From positions 372,001 through 436,000 of IMG/VR virus record IMGVR_UViG_3300044957_000763: a DNA stretch of 64,000 bases, one strand, 5' to 3'. Below, piece by piece: positions 1 through 7,165 of the stretch. Every line of letters starts with the position of its first letter. Position 1 is the first letter of the stretch. This DNA is from a virus. The translations under genes and the position numbers were made by a program. The notes beneath the pieces are model-generated. The model was not told the origin of the DNA. It worked only from the letters and a program-made list of their open reading frames with translations, and searched no databases.

Positions 1-281
1 TTCTTGAGATTAACGCCATTGACAAATACGAACACCCATCCATACCAGAAGATTTCCAATATCTAAGCCCTCTCGATGTCATACGCATATCAAGATGTCC
101 GGTTCCACAGCGACTTGACATAGATTGGAGTGCCGGGCATAAAACCTCCACCTTAGAAATGTCCGCAGTAAGTCAGGAGACTGGAACACCAACCGATGCC
201 GGCGCAAGAAGGCGCATGGAATCAGACCCAAGCTACCTTGATGACATATTCCAAACATGGGGTTTGGCAAATATCACATAG
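1..281 (+). CDS. Hypothetical protein, C-terminal part (starts before window)
   Basis: An open frame enters the window in phase with base 3 and ends at TAG 279-281, giving the last 92 residues of a protein. I do not recognise a family. The end is rich in Asp and Arg and finishes with a short amphipathic stretch (SYLDDIFQTW) that matches the C-terminal tails of the next small proteins. The stop lies 18 nt before the next ATG, with a promoter-like -10 between them. The same tail and close spacing suggest one functional group with the downstream genes. Confidence 0.7.
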   Translation, partial: LEINAIDKYEHPSIPEDFQYLSPLDVIRISRCPVPQRLDIDWSAGHKTSTLEMSAVSQETGTPTDAGARRRMESDPSYLDDIFQTWGLANIT

Positions 282-284
282 TTA

Positions 285-293
285 TGGTATACT
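285..293 (+). promoter_or_regulatory. Extended -10 promoter (TGGTATACT), leaderless start
   Basis: TGGTATACT at 285-293 fits an extended -10 (TGn plus hexamer TATACT at 288-293). The ATG at 300 follows after only 6 nt, so transcription would start at or next to the start codon, leaving no room for a ribosome binding site. The same geometry recurs at many genes in this window. Confidence 0.65.
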
Positions 294-299
294 AATACC

Positions 300-824
300 A
301 TGAGCAAACGAACACCATTGAAGAAAGGGGAGACCGGTTACGCCTATGTGTTTTTGTCTGACCCAGGCGTTGTGTTAAAGATTCGAGGTAGTGTTGAGCA
401 TTATTCATGGAATGGCAAGCGTTTGCATTTGGATATGAAGTCCAAGAGTATTTCGATTGCAGAGTACACCGGGAACCGTGACATTGTGTATTTCCCTGGC
501 GTTGACCGTTGCCGTCCACTAGAGAGTTTTGATTGTTATTTCAGCAATAGTGGTTCTGAGCGTATCACGATGGAATTTAATGGCGTTGACACTGCTAATC
601 GGCCGCAGGTTCCAGATAATTTTGACCCCAACGCATCTACGTTGAATCTTTTACGTCATTTACGTGTACCACCTCCGGTGAGTATACGGTTGAATTGGGT
701 TGCATCAGACTATCGCAGTAAGCAGTCAAAATATTCATGCAAGCTGGAGTGCGTAGAGGGCGACCGTAAGACTTCTTCTCGTCGTCAGAGTGAAGTGGAT
801 AGAGTTTTAGATTCACTGCTATGA
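300..824 (+). CDS. Hypothetical protein, 174 aa, acidic C-terminal tail
   Basis: Unrecognised. Predicted soluble and beta-rich with many aromatic residues. It has no signal peptide, membrane segment or cysteine motif. It ends in SEVDRVLDSLL, one copy of a C-terminal pattern shared by five proteins in this cluster. The ATG is placed 6 nt after a TATACT -10 and has no Shine-Dalgarno, so it is probably translated from a leaderless mRNA. Its stop overlaps the start of the next gene by 4 nt (ATGA), so the two are likely co-translated. Confidence 0.85.
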   Translation: MSKRTPLKKGETGYAYVFLSDPGVVLKIRGSVEHYSWNGKRLHLDMKSKSISIAEYTGNRDIVYFPGVDRCRPLESFDCYFSNSGSERITMEFNGVDTANRPQVPDNFDPNASTLNLLRHLRVPPPVSIRLNWVASDYRSKQSKYSCKLECVEGDRKTSSRRQSEVDRVLDSLL

Positions 825-1531
825 AACCAAGAGTTTACAAAGACCTAAGGTCAAAGCACCGCTATCAAAGCAGTTCTTTCTGGGTCACTCTTGTAAAAAA
901 GGGCTACCACCCTCGGACTGGCGCACATAAGCCTACAGTGAGCGTTGCAGATTACAACGATTATCTTCTCGAGGCGCAATTGAATGCTGGTTTCTTTGAA
1001 TTTGATGGTTGGAGCTATCCAGTTATTAGTTGGTCGCTTGTCGGCCGCGTGCATGACGACAGATATGATTACACCAGGTGTTTTTATGAACTTGTGCTGG
1101 GTACAACCGCATTGCCAGCTCGCAAGCCCGAGCGGATTATTTTGGACAACGAGCGTGGCTACGGTGTGCAAGACGCCAAGACAAGACACTGTTATCGGAT
1201 TAGCAACTATCGTTGCAAGCTGGTTAAGAAAAGCGTGAACGTTGACCAGTCGCACCATGTCATAGTTGTTTCAATGAAATACTATCACTATGACGCATTA
1301 AAGTATTGGCTCAAAACCAACGATGTTGTTTCTTTCAACCATATGCTATACTTGGTTCTAGGCTGTGAAGATATTCCTCGCCACGGTGCGTTGAAGAAAG
1401 ACGGCACACCTTATTGCAGCAACAATGTTTATGTTCAATTGAAACTCAAGGCCCCAGGCCGCAAAATCCAATACGACCATGAACGGCCCAGAAGCATTTT
1501 AGACGAGATACTTGAGAATGTACATTTATGA
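821..1531 (+). CDS. Hypothetical protein, 236 aa, acidic C-terminal tail
   Basis: Unrecognised. Basic, with many Tyr, Lys and Arg residues, and no clear domain. The last residues (SILDEILENVHL) repeat the tail pattern of its neighbours. It starts within the stop of the previous gene (ATGA) and its end overlaps the next gene by 20 nt, so it lies inside a tight operon running from 300 to 2406. The basic body with an acidic tail could suggest binding to nucleic acid plus docking to a partner, but this is inference only. Confidence 0.85.
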   Translation: MKPRVYKDLRSKHRYQSSSFWVTLVKKGYHPRTGAHKPTVSVADYNDYLLEAQLNAGFFEFDGWSYPVISWSLVGRVHDDRYDYTRCFYELVLGTTALPARKPERIILDNERGYGVQDAKTRHCYRISNYRCKLVKKSVNVDQSHHVIVVSMKYYHYDALKYWLKTNDVVSFNHMLYLVLGCEDIPRHGALKKDGTPYCSNNVYVQLKLKAPGRKIQYDHERPRSILDEILENVHL

Positions 1532-1925
1532 CGACCGTTGGATATTGAAGAAACCTCTAACGATTGTCGAGTTCAATTTAGACGAGGTTACTATTTTCGA
1601 ATGCAGGGCTCTGAGCGGAGAGTTTTACAACAATCGTCTTCGCAAGTTAATTGTAGCCGACCTCATCAATATTCATCGCGCAGAAGCCTACGATGGTCAC
1701 AGCACGCCAATTACTGAATCCTTTCGCATTCAGCATGGAGAACCAATGCCCAACACACGTTATATTGGAATTGCACAAACAGCGTGTGTAGTAGACCGTT
1801 ATTTCCGCATTCTATCGCAGCGCGTTACGTCCCCAGTAGGTTATTTCATGGGCATATACGAGCTCGCTGGCTTACCTGGAGAGGGGCAAGGTATGCTGGA
1901 CGATGTGCTAGAGGAGTTTGTATGA
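1512..1925 (+). CDS. Hypothetical protein, 137 aa, acidic C-terminal tail
   Basis: Unrecognised small soluble protein. It ends in GMLDDVLEEFV, matching the shared C-terminal tail of the cluster. The start overlaps the preceding gene by 20 nt. An ATG at 1512 is the first in frame; a later start is possible but would remove a hydrophobic beta-type N terminus. The stop TGA overlaps the ATG of the next tiny gene (ATGA at 1922-1925). Confidence 0.8.
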   Translation: MRMYIYDDRWILKKPLTIVEFNLDEVTIFECRALSGEFYNNRLRKLIVADLINIHRAEAYDGHSTPITESFRIQHGEPMPNTRYIGIAQTACVVDRYFRILSQRVTSPVGYFMGIYELAGLPGEGQGMLDDVLEEFV

Positions 1926-2014
1926 GTGAATTAGAACTTGAAATAATTACAACCAGCTTGCTTCTGGCCGCGTTCTGTGTGTACCATGTTGTTCGGGGTG
2001 TCAAGCGCAAATGA
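1922..2014 (+). CDS. Tiny single-pass membrane protein, 30 aa
   Basis: An ATG at 1922 overlapping the upstream stop opens a 30-residue frame: an acidic N terminus, a hydrophobic segment of about 16 residues (IITTSLLLAAFCVYHV) and a basic end (RGVKRK). This layout is that of a small single-pass membrane protein with its C terminus in the cytoplasm. Its stop again overlaps the next ATG (ATGA at 2011-2014). Coupling on both sides supports a real gene. Function unknown; small phage membrane proteins of this kind can be holin accessories, inhibitors or superinfection factors. Confidence 0.6.
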   Translation: MSELELEIITTSLLLAAFCVYHVVRGVKRK

Positions 2015-2406
2015 CGTACCGTGAGAAGTTCAGTGTGTTCTTCAACAATGCCCGTTGTCGTAAAGTCGGCCGCATGTACGTGGTCACGTGTTACAACTAC
2101 GAAGTGTCACACGACAGAATTATAGCCAGCGAAGCGTTAACTGCTGAAAAAGCCTGGAGTGTTGCGTGGCTTTCTTTCAAGCGTCACATCCTTGTCGGAT
2201 TGAGTACTGAATACTCTGAACCATGGCTTGAGTTGCCCGACGGTGTAATGCTTCCTAGCAAAAACGACATGCGTTGGACTTGGCAAGATTTTAGAGACGA
2301 CCCCACGGTACGTCATCTTTGGATTGATATTCTCAAGCCGTCACCACGGTTTGGTTCCATGTTAGATGGTATTATTCAGCTTTTGGAACAGGAAGTCTGT
2401 GATTGA
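2011..2406 (+). CDS. Hypothetical protein, 131 aa, acidic C-terminal tail
   Basis: Unrecognised soluble protein with many Trp and Arg residues. Its end (SMLDGIIQLLEQEV) contains the fifth copy of the tail pattern seen in the cluster. It starts in an ATGA overlap with the tiny membrane protein gene. Its last 35 nt overlap the 3' end of the convergent helicase gene on the minus strand, so the two genes share sequence tail to tail. Confidence 0.85.
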   Translation: MTYREKFSVFFNNARCRKVGRMYVVTCYNYEVSHDRIIASEALTAEKAWSVAWLSFKRHILVGLSTEYSEPWLELPDGVMLPSKNDMRWTWQDFRDDPTVRHLWIDILKPSPRFGSMLDGIIQLLEQEVCD

Positions 2407-5400
2407 GAATCTTGTTCGCAGCCGCAAATTTACCGCTTGCGATTGTGTAAAGTCTTTCATCGAACGTCTTAGGCAGCCACATATACGTTTCGCTTACATG
2501 CCTGTCCTGGCCTCGTCTCCATGCCCTGGCGTATGCCTGTTCATAGTCGATAGGGTTCGGCATGAGTTCCGCATGTATGACTTTGTTCGCTGCAGTCAGC
2601 GTGATACCTTCCTTCAATACTTTGTACGATGCAACAATAGCTTTGACGTTCGGGTCGTTTTGGAATTGTTCAAACGTTTCTTCGCGTTTTTTGTCTGATG
2701 TGGCACCATACACGATGGCCACTTTCCATTCTGGGTGTCCCATTTTTATGAATTGTTGTTCGATACCTGCCGCAATCGTTTCGATAACGTTTTTGTGATA
2801 TGCGAACACCAGGACTTGGTTTGGTCTGCCTTCTTCTGTGCCTCTAGCCTGAATTGCAGCTTCGGCCGCTGCGTATGGTGCTTTTTTCATACCGATGGCG
2901 TTTCGCACTTTAGCCACACGTTGGAAACTGACTTTCACCTTGTCGTTATATTCGTGTTCCAGCTCCGCCAATTCGTCTTGGGTTGCGCCTTTGTTCTTGG
3001 CTTCTATGATTTTTTGTTCTAGGGACGACAGTTCTGCCGTGCGAGCGTCAAGGCCTGTATTGTCTTGGTTTTCTACAATCGCGCGATATGTTGGTTTTGT
3101 CTTCGGTGGCCAAGTATACTGGTCTCCCAGTGCTTCGAGGTCTTTATGTATCCTTCGCATGATAATGCCATCGAAGTGTTTTCTATTGCTTCCAGAGGTG
3201 TATGTTCCTCCGCCGAACAGTAATTTGTTCAACAGTGTCATGTTTTGCGGTCTTACTGGTTTGGTAATGAACAGTCTGTGCAATTCCGGCGCTCCGGTGT
3301 TCTTGTTCTTTCTCCACGCTGTGGTTCGGAACGCTTTCATCACTGCAAACTGGTACATGAATTCATCTTCATTATTGAAGATATCTGGTCGTACAAATCT
3401 CAAGTTTGCATACAATTCCCATGCGTATGACGGTATAGGTGTACCAGTGAGCAAAAGTCTTCTTTTGCTCGGTACGCCTGGGTATTCTCCATCGTCGCGG
3501 CCTGGTGCTTTAGATTCTGGTATCAGTGGGTTTTCGGTTTTTCTGCGCTTTGGTCTTCCGCCCATAATCACACATGCTTGAACGCTGTGTTCGTCTTTAA
3601 CGCGGTGTGATTCGTCAAGGATAACGTAGTCCCACGCTCTTCCTCCAATTCTTTCTGGGTTTGATATATCCTTAGACGCCTTGTTCAGTGATTCATAGCT
3701 CATCACCGTGATATCCGGCAAGTCTTCGTTTTTGTTATATCTTCCAATTGTGACTGTAAGTCTGTTGGTCACTGGGTTGCGGACATGGTCTCCGGCGAGC
3801 CATTTTCTCATTTCCCTTATCCACACTGGCACCATAACGCTCGGGCACACTACAAGTACTTTTTTAATGCTTGGGTTTGTGCTGATAACACCGATAGCGG
3901 GCATTGTGTTATGTGTTACGATGCATCTTTCTGTCAAATATGTTTTAGATTCATGTTCAACACTAATACACACACATTCATCTATTCTAGAATATCGAAT
4001 ATCTTTAATTGCTCTAGATGCCGGATATTTAAGATGTGGTTTCCATTTTTGTGCTTTTCGTTTTAGTTTGAACGGGCATTTTGAAATTTTAATTGTTGCA
4101 ATATGATGTGCTTTTCCAGACGCACTGATTTTACTTGTGATTCTACAAACGCCGCCCAGCGACTCTACTAAGAATGCAACATTGTTAATTAGTTCTAAAG
4201 AATTGGACGTAAACTGAATAGAGTTATGCTGAAGGACTGTACCGTCTGTGTCCATCAGCCCTTGCAGTAACTCCATTCTCGCCTTAGCATGTGCAAAAAG
4301 ATACATTTTTGGCACATGTTTATTGTCTGAGCTATCCCCCCAAATTCCAAGGTTTTTGAGTTGTCGGATGAGCAAATTGCTATTTTCGGTACTCGCAAAT
4401 CTAAAATTACATCCTCTGTCATCTGTTGGGTTAATTACAATACTGTTTGGAATTCTTTTTTGTATTTCTTCCAACAATTCTTCGTCTTTCGTAGAAAAAA
4501 GAATCTGTCTTTGTGTAATACTGCCATCTCCAAGTATGCACCCAAGCACATACGGGTCTACGCTCAGTTCTTTATATTCAAACTGAACTTCTTTAACAAT
4601 AGGAATATAGTGTTGTCTTTTTCCTGAAGACATCAGTCCCAAATCTTTGATTTGTTTCAGTGATTTAACTCTTGCTGGTAATTCGTGTTTAATACGATAT
4701 GGTGTGTTTACCACCCATAGGTGTTCATCACAACATTCTGTGCTTGAGTTATCTGTAAATACGATTTCAAACACCTCTTTTTCTCCTTGTGGAAACACTC
4801 CTGTAACTTTAGTAACTGTTCCATCTCCGGCAAATATATCATCTCCGATTTTGATTTCTCCAATTGGTTTCCACCCATTGGGTGTCAGCACTGGTGTTGT
4901 TATTGGTTGTGCTTTGCCAATGCCCGGCGAGTCAGCAAGTATTACGCCTCTTTCTGCGTCTGGTTTGGCGTCGTCTCTGCCACCGAGTCTTTGATTGATA
5001 AAGTCGACTGCCGCTATTTGGTATGGCAAATATTGAAGTTGTGCATCGTCCTTGCCAATAGCGATTTTCTTTGGTATTGGGATTGCCGTTGTCCGATGTG
5101 GGACATGTGCGTATGACTTACGATGGTTGTCTTCGTTGTATCCTTCTGCAGAATATGGTTGTCTTGTTCTTTGAACACGGTCGATATTTTCTTGATACTT
5201 TCTGCGTTGCTGTTCGCTTTCTTCTCTTCTCGAGTCGATGGCTGCTTGTTCTCTGCGGCCAGCGAGTGCGACTGGATGGTTTGGGTTTGACCATGCCGCT
5301 TCTACTGCGTCCTTTCCGGCCGTTCCGACAGACACATACATATTGGCATGTTTTGCGTTTCTCCAGTTGTTGGTTTTAGCTGTTGGTTTCGGAAAGAAGT

Positions 5401-6721
5401 ACACCACCATTGGTTTGAATCCAGCGGCTTTAAGTATGCCTTCGTACTCTGCTTTGTCTCCAAATGCCGCGTACACTGGTTTACCATCTGGGTACGACAC
5501 TGCGCCTACGTCTTCAATCGTCATGTCTGCGACTTCGTCATACGCGGCATCTGGCACCGATGGCATTGCATCGAGTGGCGTGCCCGGTTTTGGCATTGTC
5601 AAGAGTGCGTTACCACTTGCCACTAATGCCTGAAGTTTTTCTGGCACCGGATTGCTTTGGATATAGGTCTGTAGTTCCGTATTGTTTTGGCCTTGTTGTT
5701 GTTTTTCTATGGCGTCTCTCAATGCTTGCATGCGTTGTGTTTGTGAACCTGAGAGTCCTGGTATATTGTTTGCGTCCTTCTGCGCGCTTGTTGATTGTGG
5801 TGTTTGTGCCGGCGGCGCAGGTGCCGTAGGTGTTTGCGCCGGGGGCACAGGTGCAGGTGTTTGCGCCGGGGGCACAGGTGCAGGTGTTTGCGCCGGGGGC
5901 ACAGGTGCAGGTGTTTGCGCCGGTGTGGTTTCGGGTTTGTTTTTAATCCAGTCCAAAGATATTTTTGGTTTTGGGTTTTTTGGTTCTGGAGTTGGTTCTG
6001 GGGTTTGTTGCGTTTGTGGTGTGGTTTCAGGTTTGTTCTTAAGCCAGTCCAAAGATATTTTTGGTTTTTCGTTTTCCCCGGCCAATCTTATAAATTCGTT
6101 CACCAGCGCAGCGTGCACTGTGCTGTCGTGTATTTCGATTGTTTCCGGGTGATACGCCACGATTTCACCCATTTCCTCTGGTTTGGTCGCTGCGTCTATA
6201 AATCCGTCATAGCCTTTTTCCTTCAGCATTTGCGGGTATTCGTCGCTTGCTCTGAGTTTTGCGCTCGTCCAATCCAGTCCTTGTTCTTCGAGTTCCAGTG
6301 TTCGTTTTGGAATCCAGTCATATGGCATGATTGGGTCTCTCCAATTTTCTCTGGTTCTGATAAGTGGGTTGCTAAACTTAAACGTGACAGATTTTAGTTT
6401 GCGGCCGGGTTTCTCGGCGTACCGTTTTCCGACGGACTTACTTCCTCCGTACAGTCCTCGACCAGCGTAGCCTGTATCGCTGTGTCCGAATGTGCTCATC
6501 ACGTCTTCAAACGTATTGTGGTCTTCTTTTATTCCTGACCATGCGTGTACCACCAAGGGGCCTTCGTGGTTCTGGAAAGGTTCTGAACCATCTTCGGTGT
6601 CATAGTGCGGAACTTCTTGTTGTGCAAGCAAGGTGTGGCGCAACACCTGGAGTTCATCGGTGTTGTAGTTTTCCTTGGCGACTTGTGCGAGTGCCTTTTT
6701 GATTGCACTATATCTGGACAT
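2372..6721 (-). CDS. Polyvalent protein: ART-like domain + Pro-rich linker + SNF2-type helicase, intein-interrupted
   Basis: The 1449-residue precursor has four parts. Residues about 50-200 look like the ADP-ribosyltransferase domain of phage polyvalent proteins: VVHAWSG, GRGLYGGS, Y101 AEKPGRK, a KFSNPL strand, KGYDGFI and a closing EIVAYHPETIEIHDS. Residues 217-310 are Pro-rich with a duplicated KPKISLDW motif and 9-residue repeats. Residues 560 to the end form a superfamily 2 SNF2-type helicase, with Walker A DSPGIGK/T (597-603 and 939), DESH box at 1036-1039, LLLTGTP, and a C-terminal AYARAWRRGQDR motif VI. Residues 604-938 are an intein; the spliced protein would have 1114 residues. Such proteins may be injected with the DNA. 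The ATG overlaps the upstream stop (TAATG). Confidence 0.85.
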   Translation of the reverse strand: MSRYSAIKKALAQVAKENYNTDELQVLRHTLLAQQEVPHYDTEDGSEPFQNHEGPLVVHAWSGIKEDHNTFEDVMSTFGHSDTGYAGRGLYGGSKSVGKRYAEKPGRKLKSVTFKFSNPLIRTRENWRDPIMPYDWIPKRTLELEEQGLDWTSAKLRASDEYPQMLKEKGYDGFIDAATKPEEMGEIVAYHPETIEIHDSTVHAALVNEFIRLAGENEKPKISLDWLKNKPETTPQTQQTPEPTPEPKNPKPKISLDWIKNKPETTPAQTPAPVPPAQTPAPVPPAQTPAPVPPAQTPTAPAPPAQTPQSTSAQKDANNIPGLSGSQTQRMQALRDAIEKQQQGQNNTELQTYIQSNPVPEKLQALVASGNALLTMPKPGTPLDAMPSVPDAAYDEVADMTIEDVGAVSYPDGKPVYAAFGDKAEYEGILKAAGFKPMVVYFFPKPTAKTNNWRNAKHANMYVSVGTAGKDAVEAAWSNPNHPVALAGRREQAAIDSRREESEQQRRKYQENIDRVQRTRQPYSAEGYNEDNHRKSYAHVPHRTTAIPIPKKIAIGKDDAQLQYLPYQIAAVDFINQRLGGRDDAKPDAERGVILADSPGIGKAQPITTPVLTPNGWKPIGEIKIGDDIFAGDGTVTKVTGVFPQGEKEVFEIVFTDNSSTECCDEHLWVVNTPYRIKHELPARVKSLKQIKDLGLMSSGKRQHYIPIVKEVQFEYKELSVDPYVLGCILGDGSITQRQILFSTKDEELLEEIQKRIPNSIVINPTDDRGCNFRFASTENSNLLIRQLKNLGIWGDSSDNKHVPKMYLFAHAKARMELLQGLMDTDGTVLQHNSIQFTSNSLELINNVAFLVESLGGVCRITSKISASGKAHHIATIKISKCPFKLKRKAQKWKPHLKYPASRAIKDIRYSRIDECVCISVEHESKTYLTERCIVTHNTMPAIGVISTNPSIKKVLVVCPSVMVPVWIREMRKWLAGDHVRNPVTNRLTVTIGRYNKNEDLPDITVMSYESLNKASKDISNPERIGGRAWDYVILDESHRVKDEHSVQACVIMGGRPKRRKTENPLIPESKAPGRDDGEYPGVPSKRRLLLTGTPIPSYAWELYANLRFVRPDIFNNEDEFMYQFAVMKAFRTTAWRKNKNTGAPELHRLFITKPVRPQNMTLLNKLLFGGGTYTSGSNRKHFDGIIMRRIHKDLEALGDQYTWPPKTKPTYRAIVENQDNTGLDARTAELSSLEQKIIEAKNKGATQDELAELEHEYNDKVKVSFQRVAKVRNAIGMKKAPYAAAEAAIQARGTEEGRPNQVLVFAYHKNVIETIAAGIEQQFIKMGHPEWKVAIVYGATSDKKREETFEQFQNDPNVKAIVASYKVLKEGITLTAANKVIHAELMPNPIDYEQAYARAWRRGQDRHVSETYMWLPKTFDERLYTIASGKFAAANKILNHRLPVPKAE
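3908..4912 (-). other. Class 3 intein with LAGLIDADG homing endonuclease, inserted in Walker A
   Basis: Residues 604-938 (335 aa) of the helicase precursor interrupt GIGK/T. The first residue is Ala, not Cys or Ser, and the +1 residue is Thr939. The diagnostic triad of class 3 inteins is present: Trp669 two residues after the block B His667 (DEHLW), Cys918 at block F position 4 (ECVCISVEH), and Thr936 before the final His937-Asn938. This predicts splicing by initial attack of the block F Cys without an N-terminal nucleophile. Two LAGLIDADG helices lie at about 726-734 (LGCILGDGS) and 818-827 (LLQGLMDTDG), so the element is probably a mobile homing intein. It sits in the catalytic P-loop, which makes helicase activity depend on splicing. 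Confidence 0.88.
5831..5930 (-). repeat. 27-bp tandem repeat coding for Pro-rich 9-residue units
   Basis: A 27-bp unit beginning tgtttgcgccggggg recurs at 5831, 5858 and 5885, and partly at 5912. In the helicase precursor it encodes repeats of PAQTPAPVP, part of the linker between the ART-like and helicase domains. The copies are nearly identical at DNA level, which points to recent slippage and a likely variable copy number. Confidence 0.85.
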
Positions 6722-7026
6722 TAGCAGCTCTCAATAGATTCTTCAATTCGATTAAGCAATGCCTGCAGTGTTGCGGTTTTATGTATTAGTGCCTGTTTGG
6801 ATTCTGCGTCGACTTCTTTGCTCTTTTGTTCTTGGGCGATTCTCAATGCGTGTTCTGTTATTTCAATCATATCCATGATTGCCATGACGTTTTCATTGAC
6901 ATGTTGTTCTTGCGCAACTTTCATCGCTATTTTCTCAGTTGCGGATGCAGCGACATGCGCTCCTCTCGTGGTCATTTCCGCGCTGAGTTCTATTAATTGG
7001 TTGGTTGTTTCGTATACGTGGTCCAC
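6721..7026 (-). CDS. Hypothetical protein, 101 aa, helical
   Basis: Unrecognised. The sequence is rich in Ala, Glu, Gln and Met and lacks Pro, consistent with long alpha helices or a coiled coil. There is no signal peptide. It precedes the helicase gene, with which it overlaps by one base (stop TAA, then ATG as TAATG), so both are likely translated from one mRNA. It could be a small partner of the polyvalent protein, but nothing in the sequence proves this. Confidence 0.8.
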   Translation of the reverse strand: MDHVYETTNQLIELSAEMTTRGAHVAASATEKIAMKVAQEQHVNENVMAIMDMIEITEHALRIAQEQKSKEVDAESKQALIHKTATLQALLNRIEESIESC

Positions 7027-7080
7027 AATTGAAGTTTATCTATGTGTGTGCTTCAGACCTTCTGGATTAGAAAAATGAAG

Positions 7081-7158
7081 GCGTCAATTCGCCCTACCTA
7101 CTAGCTGTATCGACCGAAGGGAGATACAGCCATTGGTCATCAGATGGGCGAATTGACG
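7081..7158 (-). other. Long stem-loop element (14-bp outer stem, 8-bp inner hairpin)
   Basis: A perfect 14-bp inverted repeat (gcgtcaattcgccc at 7081-7094, complement at 7145-7158) encloses a second perfect 8-bp hairpin (gctgtatc / gatacagc). Read on the minus strand, the strand of both flanking genes, the inner loop contains a cTTCGg tetraloop core. There is no T-run after it. The element lies in the 139-nt gap between the VWA gene and the 101-aa gene. It may be an RNA processing or stability element, a terminator, or a small structured RNA. Confidence 0.6.
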
Positions 7159-7165
7159 CTAGTCA

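Noticed and set aside
851-1258. Minus-strand frame of 135 codons inside the 821-1531 gene
   Set aside because: It lies fully within a coupled plus-strand operon and shows no ribosome binding site or recognisable motif.
5238-6397. Several plus-strand open frames of 100-200 codons opposite the helicase gene
   Set aside because: They are mirror frames of the Pro-rich and repeat-coding region; codon make-up (Cys, Arg, Trp-rich repeats) is implausible and the minus-strand protein has clear domains.
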